Shown here: one piece after another, positions 33,490-41,920 of the stretch
Layout of the letters: the number at the start of each line of letters is the position of its first letter
How positions within the stretch are numbered: the stretch's first letter is position 1
DNA from: Ruminococcus sp.
GTDB lineage: Bacteria; Bacillota; Clostridia; Oscillospirales; Ruminococcaceae
Assembly: GCA_017437285.1 (NCBI GenBank)
Contig: JAFSBM010000066.1
Span: 1-64,000 of the forward strand
Length of the DNA: 64,000 bases
Reading direction: 5' to 3'
The notes under the pieces: generated by a model
What the model was told of the DNA's origin: nothing
The model's database searches: none
The model's input: only the letters and a program-made list of their open reading frames with translations
Position numbers and translations under genes: made by a program

Positions 33490-34080
33490 AAAAGCTATTA
33501 GCCTTTAGCCGTTAGCCATTAGCTTTATAGAACGGCAAGTTAATTAAGAATTAAGAATTATGGACGGTAGTCTTTACGATTACCGTCTTTTCTTATGTGT
33601 GCTGATATATGGGCGGATAATATCCGCTTTTTTAGCTATTAGCCTTTAGCCTTTAGCTATTAGCTATTTAGGCGGCAGAAAAAATTTCCACCGTCTACTT
33701 TCTAACCTCTAACATCTAACCTCTAAACAGCAGAAATAATTCCACCGTCTACTTTCTAACATCTAACCTCTAAACAGCTAAAGGCTAACAGCTAACGGCT
33801 AATGGCTAATGGCTTTATAAAATTCAAGATGACAAGATGACAAGATGACATTGATAGAGAATTATGTCATCTTGAACACTTTAAATCGGTAAAGCTATTA
33901 GCTATTTAGGCGGCAGAAAAAATTTCCACCGTCTACTTTCTAACATCTAACCTCTAACCTCTAAACAGCAGAAATAATTCCACCGTCTACTTTCTAACCT
34001 CTAACCTCTAAACCGCTAAAGGCTAAAAGCTTTTAAAAAAGCTAATGGCTTTTTAAAATAATTACGCATTATACTTCCCC
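33490..34080. repeat. Long composite repeat region with duplicated 120-bp block
   Basis: This fills the 700-bp gap before the sigma-factor gene. It holds AGCYNTT arrays, AATTAAG units, a terminator hairpin (33563-33592) and a GGATAATATCC palindrome. It also holds TCTAACC/TCTAACA heptamers inside a block at 33661-33780 that recurs at 33899-34018 with heptamers reshuffled. Between the two copies lies a perfect inverted repeat TTCAAGATGACA (33823-33834) and TGTCATCTTGAA (33865-33876), with CAAGATGA units of 8-bp period. No gene. Confidence 0.8.
33563..33592 (+). terminator. Terminator of the GH74 gene (repeat-family hairpin)
   Basis: GACGGTA pairs with TACCGTC with further inner pairing, followed by TTTTCTTAT. 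It is a variant of the terminator module behind glyS. Confidence 0.7.
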
Positions 34081-34109
34081 TTGCATTTCATAAAAATTTG
34101 TTATATAAT
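34081..34109 (+). promoter_or_regulatory. Promoter of the sigma-factor operon
   Basis: TTGCAT, a 17-base spacer and TATAAT, 82 bases before the sigma gene. An ECF-type AAC...CGT autoregulatory promoter was not evident. Confidence 0.6.
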
Positions 34110-34191
34110 AAAATTATCATTTTCATTGTCCTATTTCAGCGACCTCATTTGAATGTATTAGTGAATCGATTCAAGAACGGAGGAATACTCT

Positions 34192-34770
34192 ATGACCGAC
34201 GACAAGTGGCTTGAACTGCTTGAAAAATCGCCGAAAAAAGCTCATACAATGCTCATTGAAGAATACGGCGGCTATGTCTATGCCGTAGTAATCGACAAAC
34301 TCCGAAGTCTGTGCAGCAGCGAGGAAATCGAGGATTGCGTCAGCGATGTTTTTGTGGAACTGTTTACAAATATACATAATTTTGACAGTTCCAAAGGCTC
34401 TCTGAAAGGCTATATTTCGGTAATTTCCAAGCGTGCAGCAATTAACGCATACCGCAAGCTAAGTTACAGACAGCATATCACTATGTCGGCTGATGATGAG
34501 GAAACAGAACTTCCCGTATCAGCTGATAATCCCGAGGAAGATGTGCAGAAAAAACTGTTCCGTCAGCGGTTGTGGGAAATCGTGGAGGGATTGGGCGAAC
34601 CCGATTCGTCAATAATCGTCTACCAGTATTTCTACGACTTCAAAGTAAGCGATATAGCCGAAAAATTGCGTATGACAGCAGCGGCGGTGCAGAAAAGAAG
34701 CCTCCGTGCAAGGCAGAAAATCAAAAAAATCCTTGAAAAAGAGTATGCAAAGGAGAATAGTTATGAATAA
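34192..34770 (+). CDS. ECF-type RNA polymerase sigma factor
   Basis: A 192-residue sigma-70 family member with region 2 (about 20-90: EEIEDCVSDVFVELFTNIHNF, part, then GYISVISKRAAINAYRK) and region 4 (about 120-180: VYQYFYDFKVSDIAEKLRMT, AAAVQKRSLRARQKIKKIL). There is no region 1 or 3, as in ECF factors. GGAGGA precedes the ATG. Its last eight bases overlap the start of the next gene, which has the layout of a membrane anti-sigma factor. Confidence 0.92.
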   Translation: MTDDKWLELLEKSPKKAHTMLIEEYGGYVYAVVIDKLRSLCSSEEIEDCVSDVFVELFTNIHNFDSSKGSLKGYISVISKRAAINAYRKLSYRQHITMSADDEETELPVSADNPEEDVQKKLFRQRLWEIVEGLGEPDSSIIVYQYFYDFKVSDIAEKLRMTAAAVQKRSLRARQKIKKILEKEYAKENSYE

Positions 34771-35998
34771 TAAAAATGAATATGATTTTCTCCGTGAGCT
34801 TACGGCTGCCGATGATAGGAGAATAAGCAGAGTTGCAAGAAAATATCCTGCCCTTGACAAGTCGGCATTAAAACGAATCAACGCATTATGTGAGGAGAAA
34901 TTGAAAATGAAAGAGAATAATAATGTTAACAATCACGCAGTTTCAGAGGAGGAAAAAGTTGAAGTAATCCGCAATATACCGTGGTATCGCCGCCCTGCAT
35001 TTACTGCCGCAGCCTGCTTTGTTGTGCTTGCAGGTGTTACAGGCGGAGTTATGGCACTTTTCGGCGGAAAAAATAATGATATAAACCCCGTTGAAAGTAT
35101 GCCCCCTCTCAGCAATGTGGAAACTTCTGATGCTGAATCGACTTCCGATGTAACAACAGAGGCTGCAACAGATACTACAACAACTGAAAGTTCCGCTGTA
35201 ACTACAGTTGAAGCAACAGCTGAAACAAATATTGCAGCAGAAACCACAGAACAGAGCAATGAAAGTATTGAGATGCCCGACCTCGTTGGAAAATCCTATG
35301 AATCTTCAAAAGATGAATATAAGGATTATTTTCAATTAATTGCGGAGACCCCCGAATATAATGACGAATACGAAAGCGGCACAATAATAGCACAAACCGT
35401 CAATGCAGGTACAACTATTGATAAGGGAAGTGTCGTTAAGGTAAAAGTAAGCAAGGGCAGTCAGCCTGAAAATGACGAACCTTCTGTTAATGTGCCTGAT
35501 GATGAAAGAATTGATGAACTTATAAATGCACTGAAATTAACAGAGGCATTTATGTCCAACGGAGTTGAACTCGATTGCGATATGGACGATAATTTCACCG
35601 ATGAAAGCGGTCAGCTTTACGTGAAAGTTACTGAAAGCGGATTTAATACAATAGCAGATGTAGAAAACTTTATGAACAGATATTTTACTGAAAACTATAT
35701 AAAAATAATAAATTCACGATACAAAGCTTTGACAGACAGAAACAGCGAAAAATTCATTGAAAAAGAAAACGGACTTTATATTCACTATGCCCCGAAAGCA
35801 GGCGGTTTTAATGAATTAAACATACAAGGCGTAGCTGAAAGATGGACAGATGAAGGATTACTTCAAGTTGATTTAATACTGGTTTTTGACGATTTCGGTG
35901 AACCCTCTACATTTGCACTCCAATTGGTTGAGGTAAGTGAGGGCAGCTGGAAAATTAATGGTATGGAAGAAATGCCAATTCCCGAATACAGCGAATAA
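34763..35998 (+). CDS. Membrane protein with extracellular PASTA domain, putative anti-sigma factor
   Basis: A 411-residue single-span protein. Start 34763 has AGGAG eight bases upstream. The cytosolic part (1-75) contains ELTAADDRRISRVARKYPAL and two helices that could bind the sigma factor. One membrane span (about 78-98) is followed by a Thr/Ser/Glu-rich stalk and a PASTA domain (about 170-232, MPDLVGKSYESSKDEY, then GTIIAQTVNAGTTIDKGS). A C-terminal alpha/beta domain (about 245-405) is unassigned. PASTA domains bind muropeptides or beta-lactams in PknB-type kinases and PBPs. Joined to a sigma factor it suggests direct sensing of the cell wall. The anti-sigma role is inferred from overlap and topology. 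Confidence 0.75.
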   Translation: MNNKNEYDFLRELTAADDRRISRVARKYPALDKSALKRINALCEEKLKMKENNNVNNHAVSEEEKVEVIRNIPWYRRPAFTAAACFVVLAGVTGGVMALFGGKNNDINPVESMPPLSNVETSDAESTSDVTTEAATDTTTTESSAVTTVEATAETNIAAETTEQSNESIEMPDLVGKSYESSKDEYKDYFQLIAETPEYNDEYESGTIIAQTVNAGTTIDKGSVVKVKVSKGSQPENDEPSVNVPDDERIDELINALKLTEAFMSNGVELDCDMDDNFTDESGQLYVKVTESGFNTIADVENFMNRYFTENYIKIINSRYKALTDRNSEKFIEKENGLYIHYAPKAGGFNELNIQGVAERWTDEGLLQVDLILVFDDFGEPSTFALQLVEVSEGSWKINGMEEMPIPEYSE

Positions 35999-36108
35999 GT
36001 ACACAATCTTTTTTCAGCTACATCACAGAAAATTCACATTTTTCGGATATAATAAGAGCATCTCTAAAAAAAGAATTCTTCGGAATATTGTGAAAAGAGT
36101 TGTGAGAA

Positions 36109-36477
36109 ATGAAAGAGAATGTGCGGAAAAAACTTAAAAGTTTAGCGGAATTTTTTCTCAATCCAAAGCTTGTACTTTGTTACACCTTAGCGTGGATTAT
36201 AACAAACGGCTGGGCATACATCTGCCTTGGAGCAGGTGCATATTATGAAATCGGCTGGCTCTCCGCCATAGCTGCGGCATATCTTGCCATTTTGTGGTCG
36301 CCGTTCTGCTTTGAACTGATTTTCACTCTTGCTATAACAATTTTTCTGCTGAAACGGATATTCCCAAAGGATAAAAAAACTCTGCGGAAAATCCTCGTGT
36401 ACAATCGCTGGTATCGGCTGAAAATCCGCAAAATCAAGCGTGAACGGCAGGAAAAAAGAAAGCATAAGTTAAATTAA
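36109..36477 (+). CDS. Small membrane protein of unknown function
   Basis: A 122-residue protein with three hydrophobic segments (about 20-40, 43-60, 63-83) and a very basic C-terminal tail (KIRKIKRERQEKRKHKLN). The RBS TTGTGAG is weak but spacing is good. The tail could contact nucleic acid or membrane phosphate. It is followed by a strong terminator. Not recognised. Confidence 0.65.
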   Translation: MKENVRKKLKSLAEFFLNPKLVLCYTLAWIITNGWAYICLGAGAYYEIGWLSAIAAAYLAILWSPFCFELIFTLAITIFLLKRIFPKDKKTLRKILVYNRWYRLKIRKIKRERQEKRKHKLN

Positions 36478-36522
36478 AGAGCCTTTAGCCTTTAGCTGGC
36501 GGATAATATCCGCCTCTACAAA

Positions 36523-36557
36523 CACTAAACCCTCGGATTTTGTCCGAGGGTTTAGTG
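36523..36557. terminator. Bidirectional terminator
   Basis: CACTAAACCCTCGGA and TCCGAGGGTTTAGTG form a perfect 15-bp stem over five bases between the convergent membrane-protein and Hsp20 genes. Confidence 0.88.
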
Positions 36558-36565
36558 TTGTAAAA

Positions 36566-36994
36566 TCACATTATTTCAAGTCTTTTTGAAAGGGGTTCCT
36601 GAGGCTTTTTCTTGGGAAGTCCGAGAATGAGAATTCCGTTTTTATACTCCGCTGTGATTTCATCTGCATTTACATCGGCAATGCCAAAACTTCTCTTGAA
36701 TGTGCCGACTGTGCGTTCACGGCGGATATATCTGCCATTTTCTCCTGTATCTTCCTTTTCAGCCTTTTTCTCAGCGGAAATTACGAGATAATCGCCGTTT
36801 ATATCAATTTTAATATCCTCTTTCTCAAAGCCGGGGAGTTCAGATTCCATAATATACTTATCCCCTGCGTCACGAATATCGGTGCGGCAGGTATTCATTG
36901 GCATTGTGCCGCTGAAAAAGTCCTTGTCAAAATCATCAAATGCGTTCAGAATACTGAAAGCGTTTCTTGCGAATGGTGTTAATCCGTACATCAT
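36566..36994 (-). CDS. Hsp20/alpha-crystallin family small heat-shock protein
   Basis: A 142-residue ATP-independent holdase chaperone. A short N-terminal arm is followed by the crystallin domain (about 35-130). This contains DIRDAGDKYIMESELPGFEK, part, DIKIDINGDYLVISAEK, RRERTVGTFKRSFGI and the closing GILILGLPKK, just before a short tail. GGAGG precedes the ATG by nine bases. Two overlapping CIRCE operators lie upstream, so HrcA control is expected. Confidence 0.93.
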   Translation of the reverse strand: MMYGLTPFARNAFSILNAFDDFDKDFFSGTMPMNTCRTDIRDAGDKYIMESELPGFEKEDIKIDINGDYLVISAEKKAEKEDTGENGRYIRRERTVGTFKRSFGIADVNADEITAEYKNGILILGLPKKKPQEPLSKRLEIM

Positions 36995-37153
36995 AATAAT
37001 TTACCTCCAAAATAATATCTATGTGTTGTTATCTTATGCATTTTTCCCTGTGATATTCCTGTTCCATTGGAATCACCCTTTCTCTTTCGTTGTATTTATA
37101 ATACCCCTGTTTTATGTTCGTTTGTTAATGATTATGTGAAAATAAAATGAAAT

Positions 37154-37203
37154 TTAGCACTCTCACACTTAGAGTGCTAACACTCTATCGAAAAGAGTGC
37201 TAA
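37154..37203. promoter_or_regulatory. Two overlapping CIRCE (HrcA) operators
   Basis: A perfect CIRCE, TTAGCACTC, nine bases and GAGTGCTAA, occupies 37154-37180. A second, CTAACACTC, nine bases and GAGTGCTAA, occupies 37177-37203, sharing four bases with the first and with two mismatches in its left arm. They lie 160 bases upstream of hsp20 and 84 bases upstream of the divergent dockerin gene, so either or both could be controlled. Confidence 0.9.
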
Positions 37204-37286
37204 TAAAATTTAGAGATGCCCTTTATTGCAATTTATTTTTATTTATGGTATAATAAAAAAGCAAAAATATAAAGGAGTTGATTTTT

Positions 37287-38840
37287 TTGTTCAAAAAAAT
37301 ATTATCTGCTGCTGCCGCCTTGGTTATTTCAGCGTCAGCGGTTGCAGGCGGTCTGATGAATAATACAGCCAATGCACTTGACTTAGGCGGATTTTTAGAA
37401 GAAGAAATGGAAAGAAGCAAGTTCATAACGCTTTCACGTGGAAATATTGTGAATTTCTCCTGTACCGACAGTAACGGTGCAGTAATGGACAATTACAGCG
37501 CAACAATCAGAAATTCAGCAGGTCAGATTGTGGGAATTTTCATGAAATCCTACAAAGGCGGCAATGAAGACTTTTATAAAGATAATACTATGGTTTCAAG
37601 CATAACTGACAATATAGAATGGGAAGTTCCCATGAAAACTTTCGGTGACCTTGTATCACCACAGGTGCCTGTTATGGCGTGTGATTATGTGGTTAACACA
37701 AGTCCTACCTCATCAATATCATACGGTGTATATGAAAAATACAACCCTAATGTAAATGTGCTGTTTTCAGGCAATATCGAATCCTCTGAATGTGAACAGA
37801 TGAAAATTCTTGCAACAAATGCAGGGGAAACTACAGCATTTACAATTCCAGCCAATAAAGCTGGCATATTTGTTGATTCAAAGTGGAGTTCACGTGACGG
37901 AGAGGGATATTATTATGTCGGCGAAGGCAGTAATAAATATTTTTCCGAAAAGGATATGATAGGCAAACTCAAAGTAATTTCCCCTAAAAATCCCATTAGT
38001 GAGCTTGGTATCGGTGTTGACAGCAAAGTTGGCTTGCGTAGTTCCCTTTTGAACAATCTGAAATATCAGAGTACAACAACGGAATATGTCAAGTGGACTA
38101 TGAATCTTAAAGATATATTTACAGAATCAGATAATCCGCAATTCAGAGATGACGGCACATTCATAGATGAAAATTCCGTCTGTGACCCGAAAAAAGACAG
38201 AAAAAACACAAGTACGGTGGTAGTTATTTCAAGCGGTGTTTGTCTTACAGTTGCACAGCCCGATGCAAACGGAAATATTGAATTTTACGTTGAAAAGAAC
38301 AGCCGTGAATTTGATGCGGAAGTGCATTACAGAGTCAAGACTAACAGCGGAACTGTCACAAGGGACTGTGCAACTGACTGCAAGGATATTCTTGCAGGAA
38401 AGGAGTATCTTATTAACATCGGTGTTCCGAATATTCCCAGAACAGGTGAAACTATCTACGAAGTACCCGCAGGCAAATATTCCCTTGAATTTACAAGTTT
38501 GCCTAAAGGATACCTCAATCCGGGAATTGTAACATTTGATGTTGCCAACTCAAATGCCATTCAGTATAAAAAAGTATCAATAAAATCTGCTCCCAAAATA
38601 GAATTGGGAGATGTAAACGGAAGCGGCACTATAGATTCATCTGACGCAAGCTGTATTCTTGAATTTTACTCAAGACAATCCACAGGCAGCACGACGTTAT
38701 TTACAAGCGAACAGGAGTTTGCGGCAGATGTCAACAATGATTTCCGTGCAGATGCCTCAGATGCAAGCTGTATTCTTGCATATTACAGCTATATCTCAAC
38801 AGGGGGAACTTTATCTTTAAAGGATTACATTAAGCCTTGA
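37287..38840 (+). CDS. Secreted dockerin protein with uncharacterised N-terminal modules
   Basis: A 517-residue secreted protein. The start is TTG 37287, chosen because AAGGAG ends ten bases upstream; another TTG at 37278 abuts the SD. Signal peptide about 1-31. The middle (about 35-430) is beta-rich and not recognised; it contains a Ser-rich FSCTDSNGAVMDNYSATI start and a second module near VLISSGVCLTVAQPD-like residues 310-430, perhaps fibronectin- or SpaA-like. The C-terminal dockerin (about 440-505) has loops DVNGSGTIDSSD and DVNNDFRADASD and matches a different dockerin type from the GH5 and GH74 ones. The stop codon lies in an 18-bp repeat. Confidence 0.85.
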   Translation: MFKKILSAAAALVISASAVAGGLMNNTANALDLGGFLEEEMERSKFITLSRGNIVNFSCTDSNGAVMDNYSATIRNSAGQIVGIFMKSYKGGNEDFYKDNTMVSSITDNIEWEVPMKTFGDLVSPQVPVMACDYVVNTSPTSSISYGVYEKYNPNVNVLFSGNIESSECEQMKILATNAGETTAFTIPANKAGIFVDSKWSSRDGEGYYYVGEGSNKYFSEKDMIGKLKVISPKNPISELGIGVDSKVGLRSSLLNNLKYQSTTTEYVKWTMNLKDIFTESDNPQFRDDGTFIDENSVCDPKKDRKNTSTVVVISSGVCLTVAQPDANGNIEFYVEKNSREFDAEVHYRVKTNSGTVTRDCATDCKDILAGKEYLINIGVPNIPRTGETIYEVPAGKYSLEFTSLPKGYLNPGIVTFDVANSNAIQYKKVSIKSAPKIELGDVNGSGTIDSSDASCILEFYSRQSTGSTTLFTSEQEFAADVNNDFRADASDASCILAYYSYISTGGTLSLKDYIKP

Positions 38841-38853
38841 CATAAAGCTAAAA
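38836..38853 (+). repeat. 18-bp direct repeat, left copy (dockerin-gene stop)
   Basis: CTTGACATAAAGCTAAAA includes the TGA stop of the dockerin gene and recurs at 40069-40086, on the other side of the SUFU gene. Confidence 0.7.
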
Positions 38854-38877
38854 TTATTCGAATTATAAGGAGTAGTT

Positions 38878-40056
38878 ATGGGAATATTTGATAAATTTAA
38901 GAAAAAATCACAGTCTGTTCAGAATACTGCATCAGACAATTATAATAATGAGCCACAGGAAAGAAACTGCGAAGTAGTAGTGGAAAGCGACTCACTTGTA
39001 TGCGACGCTCAGGCATTTGTTGAGAAATACAATGATTGTTATTACTTCTACCTCTATTTCCCGTTCAGTGAAGAACAACAAGTAAAAACCTGCTGGGTAT
39101 GCAATAGAAAAAAAGCTCCCAACAGGATTAATCCCGACGATATGAAAGGCGGCAAAGGTCCGATGATGCCTGCCGAATACATATCTCACGACCTGAACGG
39201 AATTGAACTTGACGATGAAAAGCTTTCAATCGTATGGTTTGAGGAGGGCGATAGTGCCGCACTTCTTTGCGGAGATGATATTCTTGCAGTTATACCAGGG
39301 TGGAGCGGATATAAGGATTTCCACGGTTATGCAAAGTATGCCAAAGGCATAGGTCCTTTTGCATGGGAAATTACAGGTGCCATTGACAATATGAGAGAAC
39401 GTGTGAAATGGGGACAAAAGCTCTGGGCTAATGCAAATCCGCAGGATATGAAAATGTGGATGTTAATTCAGCACGACCACGCAGTAAAATTCATTGTTAA
39501 TCATGAACTTGACTATAACATTGCCCACAAAGAGGATAAGAAAATCGGAGAATTGACATTCCCGATGAAAGTTGTAGCAGAGGGTTCACGTGACGGAGTT
39601 GTTTACGGACTTACCGCAGGTGTAAGCCTTGTTGCTATGCCGAATGTCGGTTTCCACACAGAGGACCCGAAAAACACAAGAAGAATGGAACTTGGATTTG
39701 CCGCAGAAGAACAATTCAGACAGATTTGCCGCCCTATGTATGCAAATCTTTCAATGTATGCGAAACTCCCGTGGCAGCACATCACTTTCCTTGACCACGG
39801 TCATACAGTTCCCTTTTATAATCTCAACGGATTTGCGGCGATACTGTTTGTAAATCCCATATACATGGAGGGAATGGAAAGTCCCGAATATTACCCCTAT
39901 TTCGACGGCGGACGAGTAAATCTTTTGTGGACTGTTCCCATTACCTGTGAAGAATATGAGTTTGCTGTAAAAAACAGTTCCGAGGAACTTCTGAAAAAAG
40001 CAAAGGACGTTTCAAGACTTCATATATTTGACGGAAACAGCAAATTTAATCTTTAA
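38878..40056 (+). CDS. SUFU (suppressor of fused)-domain protein, immunity-like
   Basis: A 392-residue cytosolic protein. A short basic N-terminus (MGIFDKFKKK) and a conserved N-terminal half (YYFYLYFPFSEEQQVKTCW, DDEKLSIVWFEEGDSAALL) are followed by a SUFU-type region ending LLWTVPITCEEYEFAVKNSS. The protein is much longer than a minimal SUFU domain, so the first 200 residues are a second domain. Bacterial SUFU proteins are proposed immunity proteins of polymorphic toxin systems. No toxin is adjacent. AAGGAG precedes the ATG. It sits between two 18-bp repeats that each carry a TTGACA. The assignment is by eye. Confidence 0.65.
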   Translation: MGIFDKFKKKSQSVQNTASDNYNNEPQERNCEVVVESDSLVCDAQAFVEKYNDCYYFYLYFPFSEEQQVKTCWVCNRKKAPNRINPDDMKGGKGPMMPAEYISHDLNGIELDDEKLSIVWFEEGDSAALLCGDDILAVIPGWSGYKDFHGYAKYAKGIGPFAWEITGAIDNMRERVKWGQKLWANANPQDMKMWMLIQHDHAVKFIVNHELDYNIAHKEDKKIGELTFPMKVVAEGSRDGVVYGLTAGVSLVAMPNVGFHTEDPKNTRRMELGFAAEEQFRQICRPMYANLSMYAKLPWQHITFLDHGHTVPFYNLNGFAAILFVNPIYMEGMESPEYYPYFDGGRVNLLWTVPITCEEYEFAVKNSSEELLKKAKDVSRLHIFDGNSKFNL

Positions 40057-40068
40057 TTTTTATACAGT

Positions 40069-40086
40069 CTTGACATAAAGCTAAAA
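40069..40086 (+). repeat. 18-bp direct repeat, right copy
   Basis: Identical to 38836-38853. Here its TTGACA is the -35 element of the ABC-F promoter. Confidence 0.7.
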
Positions 40087-40098
40087 GTATGCTATAAT
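40070..40098 (+). promoter_or_regulatory. Strong sigma-A promoter of the ABC-F gene
   Basis: Perfect TTGACA, 17-base spacer and perfect TATAAT, giving a leader of about 240 bases with a leader peptide and an attenuator. Confidence 0.9.
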
Positions 40099-40129
40099 TG
40101 ATGTATCATAAAAGAATTGAGGTGGAAAG

Positions 40130-40150
40130 ATGCGTAAAATTTCCTGCTAA
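40130..40150 (+). CDS. Leader peptide MRKISC of the ABC-F gene
   Basis: GAGGTGG lies a few bases before an ATG that opens a six-codon frame, MRKISC. Short leader peptides before resistance ABC-F genes let a drug-stalled ribosome change leader folding and allow read-through. Position, RBS and the terminator at 40301 support this reading. Confidence 0.75.
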   Translation: MRKISC

Positions 40151-40300
40151 TAATTAATCGGGCGAATAAATTTATGGCGGCAGTACCGTCTGGTTTGTTA
40201 TGCCCTGCAGGAAATATTACGGTCTTTTCATAAAATACAGTCATTCCGTGGGACGGCTATATTCTGCCATTCTGCGGAACTTCCGACGTATAAGTTATGA

Positions 40301-40328
40301 GCCGCAGTATATCCTGCGGCTATTTTTA
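40301..40328 (+). terminator. Attenuator terminator in the ABC-F leader
   Basis: GCCGCAG and CTGCGGC form a seven-pair stem over TATATC, followed by TATTTTTATT. It lies 19 bases before the ABC-F start, where termination would block expression unless an alternative fold forms. TTCTGCGGAAC (40270-40280) just upstream can pair with the GCCGCAG arm and could serve as an anti-terminator strand. Confidence 0.75.
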
Positions 40329-40346
40329 TTGTTGGAGGTATATAAT

Positions 40347-41834
40347 ATGTCTGTTATAAGTGTAGAAAATCTCACTTTCGGCTATGAGGGAAGTGCAGAT
40401 AATATTTTTGAAAATGTAAGCTTCCGTATTGATACGGATTGGAAATTAGGCTTTACAGGGCGAAATGGCAGAGGTAAAACAACATTTATGAAGCTGCTTA
40501 TGGGGGAACAGGAATACAGCGGAAAAATTATTTCAAGCGTTGATTTTGAATATTTCCCCTTTCCCGTAGCTGATGAAAATACCCTTGTTATGTTTCTTGC
40601 GGAGGAAATTTGTCCAAATGCCGAAAACTGGGAAATTATAAGGGAATTTTCCCTCCTTGAAATAAGCGATGATGTGCTGTATCGTTCATTTTCCACGCTT
40701 TCGGGAGGTGAGAGAACTAAAGTTATGCTTGCTATGCTCTTTCTCCGTGAAAACTGTTTTCTGCTTATTGATGAGCCTACAAATCACCTTGACCGAAAGG
40801 GCAGAGAAATCGTAAGCCGCTATTTAAAGCGGAAAAAGGGCTTTATTCTCATATCCCACGACCGTGCGGTGCTTGATGAATGTATCGACCATGTGCTGTC
40901 AATCAACAGGGCAAATATTGAGATTGAGCAGGGAAATTACTCGTCATGGGAGCAGAATAAGGCGGCAAGGGATAATTTCGAGGCGGTACAGAATGACAGG
41001 CTGAAAAAGGAGATAAAAAGCCTTGAAGCCGCCGCACGCCGTGCCGCTGAACATTCCGACAGAATTGAAAGTACGAAAATCGGCTTTGACCCCAATAAAT
41101 CGGAAAAATCCATATCAAGACGGTGTTCAATTGCAAGGAAATCAAAAAAGCTGATGAATCGCTCAAAGGCTATGGAAAACCGCATTGAAGCAGATATTGA
41201 AAAGAAATCGGGATTGCTGAAAAATATCGAAAAAACGGCAGTTTTAAAGCTGCCCGTTCTGAAATTCCACAGCAAAAAGCTGTTAAGCGTGAGAAATCTA
41301 TCCGTAAGCTATGATGAAAGAGTGGTTTGCAGCAATGTTTCCTTTGACATCAATGAGGGGGAAATCCTTGCACTTTCGGGGAAAAACGGCTGCGGAAAAA
41401 CAAGTATTATCAGGCTTATCTGCGGCGAAGATGTTCCCCACAGCGGCGAAATTTCCATGAATTGTCAGCTGAAAATTTCACGTATATCGCAGGATTTTTC
41501 GGGACTTTCGGGCAATCTCTCCGACTATGCCGAAAATCACGGCTTTGATGAAAGTCTGTTCAAGGCAATTCTCCGAAAACTGGATTTTTCGAGGGAACAG
41601 TTTGAAAAGAATATTGAGGATTTCAGCGACGGGCAGAAGAAAAAAGTTATGATTGCCGCCAGTCTTTGCACTCCTGCACATTTGTACATATGGGACGAGC
41701 CGCTGAATTATCTTGATGTGTATTCCCGAAAACAGCTTGAAGAACTGATTATCGCCTGCAAGCCCTCAATGCTTATCGTGGAGCATGACAAGACTTTCTG
41801 CGAGGCGGTAAATGCTGATTATTACGAGTTTTAA
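40347..41834 (+). CDS. ABC-F ribosomal protection protein (Lsa/Vga-like)
   Basis: A 495-residue soluble twin-ATPase. The start at 40347 follows GGAGG. First ABC domain: Walker A GRNGRGKT, signature LSGGERTK, Walker B LLIDEPTNHLD. Second: Walker A GKNGCGKTS, signature FSDGQKKK, Walker B LYIWDEPLNYLD. A charged helical linker (about 195-285) carries the ribosome-contacting tip. No membrane domain. Proteins of this build displace lincosamides, streptogramins, pleuromutilins or macrolides from the ribosome. The inducible leader supports a resistance role over the housekeeping EttA type. The drug spectrum is not deducible. Confidence 0.88.
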   Translation: MSVISVENLTFGYEGSADNIFENVSFRIDTDWKLGFTGRNGRGKTTFMKLLMGEQEYSGKIISSVDFEYFPFPVADENTLVMFLAEEICPNAENWEIIREFSLLEISDDVLYRSFSTLSGGERTKVMLAMLFLRENCFLLIDEPTNHLDRKGREIVSRYLKRKKGFILISHDRAVLDECIDHVLSINRANIEIEQGNYSSWEQNKAARDNFEAVQNDRLKKEIKSLEAAARRAAEHSDRIESTKIGFDPNKSEKSISRRCSIARKSKKLMNRSKAMENRIEADIEKKSGLLKNIEKTAVLKLPVLKFHSKKLLSVRNLSVSYDERVVCSNVSFDINEGEILALSGKNGCGKTSIIRLICGEDVPHSGEISMNCQLKISRISQDFSGLSGNLSDYAENHGFDESLFKAILRKLDFSREQFEKNIEDFSDGQKKKVMIAASLCTPAHLYIWDEPLNYLDVYSRKQLEELIIACKPSMLIVEHDKTFCEAVNADYYEF

Positions 41835-41839
41835 TACAA

Positions 41840-41868
41840 AAAGGACGCTCCGCTGTGGAACGTCCTTT
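41840..41868. terminator. Terminator-like hairpin after the ABC-F gene
   Basis: AAAGGACG and CGTCCTTT arms with GCTCCGCTGTGGAA between. T-run is short. Between convergent genes. Confidence 0.55.
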
Positions 41869-41920
41869 AAATTATGTTTGTCATAGAAATTCAACCGTGG
41901 GGAGGTTTTTAGAGGTTCCC

